Origin: Cymbomonas tetramitiformis
Taxonomy: Eukaryota; Chlorophyta; Pyramimonadophyceae; Pyramimonadales; Pyramimonadaceae
DNA length: 59,779 bases
Assembly (NCBI GenBank): GCA_001247695.2
Contig: LGRX02033414.1
Location: 1 to 59,779, forward strand
Direction: 5' to 3'
The notes under the pieces were generated by a model. The model was not told where the DNA came from. It did no database searches and was given only the letters and a program-made list of their open reading frames with translations. Position numbers and translations under genes: made by a program. Positions 35,198-44,340 of this stretch are shown here, in pieces. The stretch's first letter is position 1. Every line of letters begins with the position of its first letter.

Positions 35198-35462
35198 GTC
35201 TTCTAGCAATCAGCTTTTGCCATCATACTGCTTGTTGATAGCTTGAAATCTTGTCATAGATTGCACTTAGACTTGCTCATTTCTTTCCAGTTTACACTAG
35301 GACATATATACACTCAACATTTATTTATATGTAATTCCATCATCCCTGCCTGACATAGCTAGGAGCATTTGTGCTAAAGGAGCATCCGTGCTAAAGGAGC
35401 ATCCGTGCTAAAGGAGCTTTCGTGCTACAGCATATATATATTTCTCCTGTTTTATCAAAAAC

Positions 35463-36302
35463 CGCGTCCAATTCATTCTCTAGATTTGTTAGTCGAAAGG
35501 GCATGGGCGAAAACATGAAGCTCAATGACTACAATTTGAGACCCACCACCCGCGACGAGCCCTCCGCGCCAGATATGCTCATGGCCTGGCTCCTTGACGA
35601 TGCCACCATCACGCGAAAGCACACCTCCAAGGAAAAACTAAAAGCATCGACGTTGTACAACTATTTCTGCGCCCTCAACCGCGAATGGAACAAGGTCGAG
35701 AAGGAAAACAAACGTGATCAGGTCCGCGTTCGCTTTTTTCGCGTTTTCCCCGTTTTCCCCGTTCTCCGTCCCATCCTGCATTACCCAAATTCCAACAGCT
35801 CCACTAACTTCGCTTTTCAACTTTTTCAGGAAGATTATACTGGCGATGTTTGCTTTTTTTCCCACTTGGCTTGGTCCTACGCCAAAGATGCCCTCAACAT
35901 GCGGCTTCCAGAGCTCCCAGGCACCGTCGAGCACTACCGTATCCCCACGCGCAAGGAGGCAGCGCAGATCTTCAATTGCGACTTTTTCAAACGCGACGAC
36001 TTGTACACGTTTCTCCTCAAGTTCGCCTTCACTTTAATGTGTGAAATCTGGCCTCGTGGCGGCGAAGAGCTTCGGTCTACCACTTTCGACCATTTCGAGT
36101 TGAAGGACGCCGGCATCCCATACAACGGCGAAGACGAACCTGGCGAGCGCATTGATTTCGACCCGAACCTCCTCAAGCAGAAAACTCGTGTCGGCGATTT
36201 ATTAGACTTCAAAAAAGTTTTCAAGATTATCACCATCTTTCCGAACAAGTCCAACCCTCAATTCTGCTTCGTTCGACTGTTCAAGGAGCTCGTGGATAGG
36301 AA
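35463..36302 (+). pseudogene. Crypton-like tyrosine recombinase gene, right fragment
   Basis: Continues the frame of 28374-28439. An N-terminal helical core-binding region (STLYNYFCALNREWN) is followed by a region resembling box I of tyrosine recombinases (IWPRGGEELRSTTFDHFEL), where the Arg would be the first catalytic residue. A 108-bp GT-AG intron is likely at 35722-35829 (GATCAG|GTCCGC ... TTTTTCAG|GAAGAT), phase 0; it also lacks stops, so it could be read through. The catalytic His-X-X-Arg and Tyr are missing because the gene is cut at 36302 by element 3. Crypton or DUF3504-type origin is an inference from these motifs. Confidence 0.5.
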
Positions 36303-36397
36303 TCAAAGCAAAACCATAAACCAGATTGAAGAAGTCTTTGAGGTCACAGGAGTTCTGCACACCACCATGTTGGTGTGCCTCCAGAGTGAGCAAGAAG

Positions 36398-38988
36398 TCA
36401 ATCGACAGTACCAAAGTAGTCAGCGGTGGCCTCACGGAAGTCCATCCCATAATAGGAAGTAAAGAAGCCAGCACCGTAGTAGTGCTCCACATCCAGAGGT
36501 CCGCTCTCATGTAATGCCATACCGTAATAAAATGCCATGCCGAAGCCCAAATCCGCTCGAGCTAAATCCTGAAATGCTAGCAGGCTCAGAGTGTCAGGAG
36601 GCTCGGGCGGCGGAAGCGGCGGCACCTCGTGAGCCAACAAGAAACCCTGAGCCGGGTTCATTGAATCAACAAAATCATTCGTAGAGCAAAATGACGGAGC
36701 CTCCCAATCGAGATCACCACCAGGCGAAGGCATCTCCGTAGCCGGTGTACATGCCGACACAGCAGAGGCTGTGGAAGCCGAAACAGCTACACCTGCAAAA
36801 GAAATGCACAAGAGAGAAAGCATGGCGAGAGCGCCGATTGCCGGCGTGCCAAAGCCGAAAGGCGGCACACCGCACCCGATAGCACCGGCCGGAGCTCGCG
36901 GCTTCACCGCGAAAGTACCGTCGGCGAAATCCTCGTAGTCGTCCGTGTCATAGCCTGTCAGGTCAGACGGGTGGACGGCGGCGTGATTCACCGTCTGCAC
37001 GAAGCCTCCGAACTCACCGCATGTCGCCTCCGTGGTGGTTACCCGCGCCGATTGAGTTGGCGCGGGCTCCACATCCTCCACCTGCGAAACAGGCATAGCA
37101 GGGGCCGGCACGGCGGACGCCGATGCCGCCGCACCACCTGCCGGAACCTGCCCCTCCGGTGTGATCCCTACCGCAGCGGCAGGGCCACACACCAGAGCCG
37201 ATGCATGCCCCTCCGCTCCGCTCCCAGGAATGAAAGATGCGTGGGTAAAATGTACCTTGTCTTGGGCGGCCTGAACCTCAGAGGTGAGGGCATCAAGCCG
37301 CCGCAAGATGTCCTCGTCGTCGGTCCCGCCAGAAGGCGGAGGCGGCACGGAGAAACCGTAGGCCGCCACGTCGATTCCACCGACGCCGTCCGTGGAGAGC
37401 ACCGCGGGCGGACCATACGCCAACGCCGTATGCGAGAATGCCTCCGGTCCAATGTCTGCCGCGTCCTGGAAGACCTGCACGAGCGCCAGTGCGTGCAGGC
37501 CCTCCGCGTCCTCCTGCTCAATGGGAATGCAGAAAGCCGCAACCGTGGCTGGCGAGTGTTGGCGACCGCCAAGCGGGCAGTCGCGGTACGGGTGATACAC
37601 CTCACCTTTACCGGCCTTGCGGCAGCGGTGGCACAGCGGCTTCGCTCTCATGCTGTCGCGGTCGAAGCCGACCGCGGGGGGGTTGCCTGCACCCACGCCA
37701 AACCCCCTCGGATGCTGCTTCCCCCGATGCTGCGGCTGCGGCTGCTGTCCCCCGCCCGCACGGCCACCTCGCACCAAGGCCTTCAAGGCCGCAATCTCCT
37801 CGAGCAGAACGGCGTACTCAGACGACGTGATAAGCGCAGAGGGCTTACCGTCCGTCCCCAGTGTCTGCTTCTCACGCGCCGCCGCCCCCTCGTCCGACTG
37901 CGCCCATGCCTGGAAGATGGCCACGACGAGAGCCTGAAGCGAGCGGAGAGTGACCCCGTTGAGGTCACCCGCAAGCGGATAACGCACCTTCACCGCCGCG
38001 TAAAAGATTGGGTCGATGCGGTTGTAGAGCGAAAGCTTGCGGGTCTCGTCGGTGGGCCGCCAGTCAGGAGCGCGGTTATCCCGCACCAGACGTTGCTCGC
38101 GAGCCAAGATCGGCTGCGGGTCAACGCCTGCGGGATAACGAAGAGCCGCGTGCTCCTGCTGGTGGCTCTCGCGTAAGACTGCCGGCACGCTCCCCTTGAT
38201 GATGTCGATGAGAGCTCGACGTCCATCTCGGTCAGCCGAAGAGTCCGTACCCCGAAGCCAGGTGTCAGCCACAGAGTTCCGCTCCACGACGAGGGCCAAG
38301 ACGTCATAGAGGAGTCCATTAACCTTCTCGATAACCAGAGAGGTGGGGTCGCGTCGAGGTCAAAGGGGGCCAAGTCCAGCCCAGCGGACTCAAACTCGGT
38401 CCGAAGCTGCACCACCAACTCGGAGAGGCGGTCGGTGTCGTCGGTACCACGATAATGATATTTCTTGGAACCAAGGATATCCTCGCGGATACCCTTGGCC
38501 CAAGCCCGATGCAAGCGCCCCTTGTACACCGCGTCAACCGTGGCATGTTGGTCGACCAGGTGCTTCCGCAACGCGACAGCAGCGTCGGTGTTGCTGGAAG
38601 TAGAAGGGGGCACCACAGGCGGGGTGCTAGCGGTCGGAGTGTCCCGAACCGCATCCAAAAGCCGTATTGAGGCGTCCAAATCGGAGTCCCTCAATAGGCG
38701 TTTGCGAGCTCGTGTAGATGTCGCCATACTTTTGAAAGCCATAGAAAAGATGATGCGCGGTAGCACGTTTGGGCGTTGTGGCGGAAATGGAGCGAAGACG
38801 TAACGGCAGAACGTGCGGAGCGGCGAAAAGAGCTTGGGGCACTTGCAAATGTCGATGTGGTCGAAGGTGTCCGGAGCACCAGCCCAAAATACGTAAACCA
38901 GCAGGATCAGGGCAAGTAAAGTAACGCAAATGAACATTGCCAAAACCGAGCAATAGCAACGCGCGGTGCCCATGACTCGCAGCCGCAA
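36398..38988 (-). pseudogene. Gag-like protein of element 3, one frameshift
   Basis: Nearly identical to the element 2 Gag along its length, including the enlarged zinc knuckle, hydrophobic segment and Tyr-rich tail. A 2-base insertion near 38352 (GGTCGCGTCGAGG against GGTCGTCGAGG) splits it into an N-terminal frame (38988 to about 38345) and a 633-codon C-terminal frame (to 36398). A 3-base deletion near 38058 keeps frame. Confidence 0.8.
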
Positions 38989-39106
38989 GAGACGTCTACC
39001 GTAAAGTCATGTCCAAATCCTAGTCGCACCCAAACGCGCAAGTGCGCACCACCTCTTCAAGCGGCTGCTTAGCCAATCATGGCCAAGATAGCAAGTGGAA
39101 TGAAAA

Positions 39107-39307
39107 CAGAGTGGAGACTTGCGGCTTACGGTGAATACGGTTACCGACGGTGTCAAGAAATCACCGTATCGCGTATATACGGCGTATATACGGCGTAAAA
39201 TACGGTATACGGCGTAACGTTTGCGTATATACGGCGAAAAATACGAGTTACTCGACAGTGAACTACGGCGTATCTACGTCGTATTTACGCCGTAAATCTC
39301 CACTCTG
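39107..39307. mobile_element. hAT-type MITE, 201 bp, inside element 3
   Basis: Ends CAGAGTGGAGA and TCTCCACTCTG are inverted and match the hAT consensus YARNG. The 8-bp duplication AATGAAAA flanks it (39099-39106 and 39308-39315). Element 2 shows the empty site at 27201-27215 with one copy of AATGAAAA. The interior is rich in CGGCGTATATACG words. Confidence 0.95.
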
Positions 39308-39334
39308 AATGAAAACGTGGATGGGGCCACGACC

Positions 39335-39591
39335 TACCGGAATATCCAAGTACACTAGATATCAGAAAGTCCCGTACTCGTGTGGATAAACTGTATAAGA
39401 TAAATAAACCCTAAGCTAGATATACCCGGAACGGTCTCGGACGGTCTCGGAGCGGTCTAGCCTACCTGTGACACGGCGTGTGTCACAGTACGAACCTACA
39501 GATCAGTCAGCAGTCCAGTGTTGGTCCTAGGGATCTGTCATAGGGGCCTGACCGGGACTCCCAGTCAGGGCTGCCTATACAGATTTCAGCA
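39335..39591 (-). repeat. 5' LTR of element 3
   Basis: 257 bp, almost identical to the element 2 LTRs, with a GCG insertion near 39452. Confidence 0.92.
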
Positions 39592-40382
39592 GTTAATAAG
39601 CATTAGAGATGGCCAATATATGCACTCCAACATGACGTATGTGACAAGAAACAATATATATATATATATAAGGATATATATATGTCGGGTGCTAAGGAGC
39701 AGAACAGTTTCGCAGGGGCGGGCGTTCTCGGATACTAAGATGGCATAAAATACTTAGGTGAGTGTTTAATGGCACACGGCTAACGACAACGGACACTGGT
39801 GACATCTCGGGCTGAGGGGTGACAGACAGGAGACCCACTGTGCCCTCACCCTTACAGTGGGGGGGGCAAGATTGGGTTCCCCGTGAGTATGGCCCAAATA
39901 TGATGGGGACATGTGTATAAAATCGATATGATCGCATGGACGCAGGTGTAGCCTGCACATACTATTCCCAAAAAATTATTGAAGATATCGTATCTTTTTG
40001 TGCCTTTTTGAATTTTCAAAAAATGCAATCTGAAAAAGTTGAGGGTGCTTGTCGCAAATGCGGACGCCATGGATATATTGGGTGGATCCAGGCCGGACCA
40101 AGCATCGAAGTAATTAATATATGTCCCATTGATCCTAAAAATCATTGGGCGCGCCTTCTAGAACCGAACCAATGCCCAATTAAATTCTTGCAACATTGGT
40201 CCTTGTGGGAGGACCATAATCGATTATGGTCCTCCCACAAGGACCATGGGATAGTAGCCACTAACACCGTTGTCCATACCTACAAAAACGCCTCCACCAT
40301 CGAGCAGGCTGCTCTTGGTTCCGTTATGCACAACCGGACATGCGGGATGAGCACCACTATCGACGCCGCCCGCCAGAGCCTC
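39592..40382. other. Spacer between element 3 and the Ty3 element
   Basis: Contains a short TA tract and an open frame (39936-40541, plus) with one CX2C pair that I do not recognise and that runs on into the LTR, so it is doubtful. It also holds the 50-bp palindrome at 40197-40246. Confidence 0.5.
40197..40246. repeat. 50-bp perfect palindrome
   Basis: Each half is 25 bp with no loop and no mismatch. The left half runs TGGTCCTTGTGGGAGGACCA then TAATC, and the centre is ATCGAT. It could extrude as a cruciform. Confidence 0.98.
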
Positions 40383-40660
40383 TGTAACAAACGCCGGCTT
40401 CTCATGGTACCGCGCCGGGTTTGTCCAGCTGGTGACACGCGTGACAGAGGTGACAGTATGACAGGCTTCGCGAATATGACTGCCCGAGAGGTGCAGACCT
40501 GCCGGAGAAGATATGTTCATTATCGGGTGACCAAGAAATGATAAGATGAAGATGACAGTGTCTACTCTGCCACTGACGTGTCAGTCAAAATGTGGTGAAC
40601 GGTAACATTGTTAGCGCTGGCATGGAATAATGACTTTCCATTGGCCAGATGAAGATTTAG
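40383..40660 (+). repeat. 5' partial LTR of the Ty3 element
   Basis: Direct copy of 56920-57197, begins TGTAACAAACGCC. Sequence right of 40660 (a GATATAAG TATA-like word near 40706) may be more of the LTR that the 3' copy lacks. Confidence 0.75.
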
Positions 40661-41014
40661 GGGCTAGAGCCCGTTACAGTTTTGGGAAATGTGACAGAGC
40701 ATTGAGATATAAGTAAGCTCTGACTGAAGGTCAGGCTAGTGGACTCATTATTAGCTTGCCTCACAAGAGTGCTAGGTGGCTGTTCGCGTGCCAGTGCTAG
40801 AGTGCTAAGATAGTTCTGCTCACAGCTTTGGATAATAATTCGTACTTTGTGGTTATTATACCAACTTTTTATGAATATATTTTACTGCTGTTTTCATCCT
40901 TTTTCAAGATAATAATGTCCTGCGCGGAGCGGCTTTTTATTTCAGTGTTAATTCGGAAGTAAAGACCCTTTGGCGAGAAGTCGTCAGCAGTTTGTGAGAG
41001 CGGATTCGGAAGTC

Positions 41015-42480
41015 AGGCGACTCCAGGGGCACCCATGGTGCACTGGCGGACCCTTTCTCTTCTCTAAACTTGGTGGTACTTGCACGGAAAAAGGTTGCCA
41101 GCGACGGCGACAGCGGATCAGCACTGGATTCACTGGTTGATGAGCGGCTTCCTCCTATCCTGTGATATGCTCAGCCTTACCACTTTGTTCTACAGTGAAT
41201 CCAGGGGTACCCACGGTGCACTGGCCTAACTGCGAACAGGTGTTCTTCAGCCAGAAGCTAATCAGCACGGCATGAGCTTGGGCGGCGGCAGCGACAGAGT
41301 GAATCAGCAGTGGATGACCACCTTGATGAGCTATTTTCCAGTGGTCTCTGCAGTTGACCACCTTGTCTGAAGTGAATCCAGGGACACCCCTGGTGTACTG
41401 GCCTAACTGAAAGGCAAGTGTGCGACCTGGGAGCTAATTAGCGGCGGCATCTGCCTGGGCTTACCAACTAGGAGCGGATCAGCAGTGAGTTGCTACCTTA
41501 TGAGTGGACTTTCACCTTACGGTTTCTCTGGCAGTTCTACCTTGTCTGACGGTTAATCCAGGGACACCCCTGGTGTACTGGCCTAAACCTGAAGCAGGAG
41601 CGAGCTTGTCAGAGGGATAGCAGCGACATCAGCCCTGAAGGTGACAAGTGAGTGGTTTTTATACACACTATTTACTGGTTTGTCAGAGGTGACTGGTGGA
41701 TTCAGACCTAATTGAGTACTGGCCCAGCCTGGAGTGCTGTTGACCACTTGGGGATTCTCTGGTTCTTTATCATGATGTGTATGAGAATTCTTTTATCTCT
41801 TCTACAGTACTTGGCAGCCGGTGAGGCCCTCATATCACCAGTTACCTTCTGAATGAGCAGTGGTGCTGCGAATCCAGGGGTGCTCAGCACACTGGCTTAG
41901 CTCCCAACTCTGTGTGGCAACTTTCTCTCTTGCTTACTGGACTGGGGGTGGACTTCCATGCAAACTCCCGTGCCCTTAATGAGCAGTGGTGCTGTGAATC
42001 CAGGGGTGCTCAGCACACTGGCTTAGCTCACACCACTGCGTATTCGTGCTATTTCTGGTGCCTTGTTGGAAGAAGTGCTGTCTTTATAGGCTCTGTGCTC
42101 CTGATGGACGTTGCCTTAGCTAATCCATGGGTGCTCAGCACACTGGCCCAGCTCTAAGCCCTTCTTGCACGAGTATTCTGCATCTGCCGTTGATCCAGAG
42201 CGTTGAGACATATTGCTGGACCTGTGGGCTTGCGCTGGCTGCACGCGTTTCGTCCCCCTGCTTTTCCAGAACGGTGTGAATCCAGGGGCACTCAGTCCAG
42301 GGGCACTCAGTGCACTGGCCTAAACCAGCCTGGATTAAGCCCCTATTCTACATCTGCTGTTGATTCAGAGCTTTGAGACATATTGCTGGACCTTTGGGCT
42401 CGCGCTGGCTGCACGCGTTTCGTCCTCCTGCTGGTTCAGAACGGTGTGAATCCAGGGGCACTCAGTGCACTGGCCTAAAC
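41015..42480 (+). repeat. Leader array: about ten spaced copies of a CCAGGGG...CACTGGC motif
   Basis: A 35-bp motif of the form GTGAATCCAGGGGCACTCAG then TGCACTGGCCTAA recurs near 41021, 41205, 41371, 41552, 41697 (weak), 41870, 41995, 42120, 42276 and 42446, spaced 125-185 bp. Intervening DNA also shows partial similarity between neighbours. Copies vary in the middle (CACCCATGGTG, TGCTCAGCAC), and several of these centres are small inverted repeats flanked by CCAG and CTGG. It lies between LTR and gag, where packaging or enhancer signals would be expected. Confidence 0.8.
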
Positions 42481-42687
42481 CAGTCTGAATTAAGCCTGCA
42501 TCCTGTTGGTAAATAAGCTCTGCGCCAAAGAAGGACACGCTTCCTTAGTCCCACTTGCTGAGCATTGACGTAGCACTCGATCACGGAGGGTGAGGCGGAG
42601 CTGAGCGCTGCCATTGCCCAGTCCAGAGAGCGTGAGGCACGGCGACTGGCACGGGAGAGAAGCAGTCAGCAGCTTGACATTGGCTAT

Positions 42688-43087
42688 ATGAGCACAGAGG
42701 GGTCGGGTCCAGAATCCAGCCCCTCCACACCAACATCAGTAGCAGCAGCAAGGGCAGTAGCAGCAGCAGCCAATCAATTCCTCTTTGCGTTTGACGACGT
42801 AGACGAGATGGATTATCATGACAGGGACAGTCACACACTTGACAAGGTTGATGACAAGCTTAGCTACACTGGTGGCAAGAGTGAGGACAGGGCGCTTTTC
42901 ACCAGGCGCTTCGTTGAAATGGTGGCAAAAGTACAGCGGGCTCACGAGGCTAAGATACGCAGGCATACGAGGTCAGCGGCTTTTCACTCGCTCAACACAC
43001 TGGCAAAGAAGGCCTTCATTGAGTCCAAACCAGACTACAGATCGCTGTGGGACCTCTTACCTTCACTCCTAGCAGGAGATGATTACA
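42688..43087 (+). CDS. gag: Gag, exon 1 of the Ty3 element
   Basis: Starts MSTEGSGPESSPSTP, followed by an Ala-rich stretch and a charged helical region. The frame continues past 43087 only to a stop at 43165. Removing the candidate intron 43088-43270 joins it in frame to the next exon (GDDYIAYDWWCASYMKNG across the junction). No enzyme motif; assigned Gag from its place upstream of the protease. Confidence 0.6.
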
Positions 43088-43270
43088 GTAATCACTCAGT
43101 AATAAGAAAACCCGCCAATAAGAAAGTAGCCAGCTTTTTTGATTTCTTCACAATATTTAACACATAACACTCCATATTTAAGATCTCTATATAAATAAGA
43201 AAGTTGCTAGGCTGACCTAAAATTCCTGTTTTCTAACTTAAAATCGAGTGTTTACTATATGCCACCTCAG
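43088..43270 (+). other. Candidate spliceosomal intron in gag
   Basis: 183 bp, AT-rich against GC-rich flanks, bounded by ACA|GTAATC and CCACCTCAG|TC. It contains stops in the gag frame, and splicing restores an uninterrupted frame. A small insertion is the alternative. Confidence 0.5.
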
Positions 43271-44340
43271 TCGCCTATGACTGGTGGTGCGCTTCATACA
43301 TGAAGAATGGCCTCATGGCCTCTCATGCGTGTCATGTCTTGAAGGACCTCACTACGAGGGACTCTTACCAAGGCTCAGTGCGCTGCGCACAACCTCCTTT
43401 CCATGAGCTGGCGCCAGGGGCAACATGGGCAGTCTGCAAGAAGTTCGAGGATGGTGATGCTGAGGGTGAGCTGTCTAACGAGTGGGAGGAGGAAGCAACT
43501 TCCACCAAGGGTCTCACAGGGCCGGATGGCACGGAGGACTCTCACTATTTTTGGGCCTTGAGGGCGTTCATTGCAGAGCTCGAGGCCAAGTTCCTGATGA
43601 AGGGCACCAAGGAGAAGGAGGACCTGTTGGTCGCCAAGTCGCAGACCGCCGAGCAGGATGGCCTCGCTTATGTGAAAAGCTGTCGACGCAGGGAAGCGGC
43701 GCTCAACGCTGGCAAGTCAGTGGGGGACTCCATCGTCAGACAGGACGTTGAGGAGTGCATCAAGGGTCTGCGCATCAAGGAATACCGAGATCGCGTATCG
43801 GAGCAGCTGCGAGTCAGCCACCCTGCACCCAACAGGGTCACCTGGGAGGACCTGGAGGTCATCGTGGAGGTGCAGGATAAGTTGAAGAACGATGCAGAAG
43901 CATGGGCCCTGACGCTCCAGCAGGAACTCGTCCGCAGACTGACCTGCGTGTATTCCTGCTACGAAGCCAGGATGTTGGGGCTTGACCTCTCTGAGTTGGT
44001 GTCCTCCATGAGGCGTTCTGGCTCCTCCCACAAGACTGGGGACAAACGCATGGACCCCAAAAAGAAGGAGCCAGCGCAGTCTGGTGGCGATGGTGCTCGG
44101 AGGCCTACGAGGGAGGTGAACAATGCGGAGAGGCAGAAGCCCACTTATGGCAAGGTGCCACCACCTGACGCCTCGAAGCAGTTCGAATGCGAGTACTGCT
44201 TCACGAAGTTGCCTCATTCGCTCATGCCACTCTATATGAGGGCCTGGCGCTGGTTTCATCTGGTGGCGAGCTCATGCTTTATCGGGCGATCCTCATGGAC
44301 ACCGGCGCCAACTGTAACATCATCTCCATCGCGGTCGTAA
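43271..44340 (+). CDS. gag: Gag, main part of the Ty3 element
   Basis: About 355 codons with a helical, charged body (ELEAKFLMKGTKEKEDLLVA) typical of a Ty3 capsid region and a basic C-terminal stretch. It ends in a partial Cys motif CEYC near 44190 where a zinc knuckle would be expected. There the reading frame passes to the protease frame by a -1 step within the overlap 44187-44340. That is the usual arrangement for gag-pol frameshifting, but it could also be a mutation. Confidence 0.6.

Larger units (their letters stand above)
31013..35431. mobile_element. TIR DNA transposon nested in the element 4 LTR
   Basis: The ends are inverted: GCTGTAGCACG at 31013 and CGTGCTACAGC ending at 35431. 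The left copy continues as GATGAGG, and near the right end CATCCGTGCTAAAGGAG is repeated in tandem, giving subterminal repeats of the terminal word. It lies inside the (AT)n tract of the LTR, so the target duplication (AT-rich) cannot be measured. It carries several plausible exons with GT-AG borders and a satellite. I could not assign it to a named superfamily. Confidence 0.75.
28440..35457 (+). mobile_element. Element 4: Gag-only LTR retrotransposon, itself split by a DNA transposon
   Basis: The 5' LTR (28440-28684) starts TCACGGGGAT and ends CTCCTGTTTTATCA. The 3' LTR starts at 30790 and is broken at 31012; its last 26 bp reappear at 35432-35457 with the same ending. Outside both ends is the 5-bp duplication AAAAC (28435-28439 and 35458-35462). 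Without the nested transposon the element is about 2.6 kb. Only a Gag-like gene is present. Confidence 0.9.
36303..39591 (-). mobile_element. Element 3: Gag-only LTR element lacking its 3' LTR
   Basis: Very close to element 2 from AAAGCAAAACC (36303, matching about 24399) to the 5' LTR at 39335-39591. The 3' LTR and about 240 bp of adjacent sequence are missing at the left edge, which abuts the recombinase fragment. An hAT-type MITE (39107-39307) is inserted between the gene and the 5' LTR. Confidence 0.88.

Noticed and set aside
31013..35431. KDZ-type (Kyakuja-Dileera-Zisupton) transposon because of the Cys cluster
   Set aside because: The Cys cluster alone is not diagnostic, the terminal sequences cannot be matched from memory, and no catalytic core was visible.
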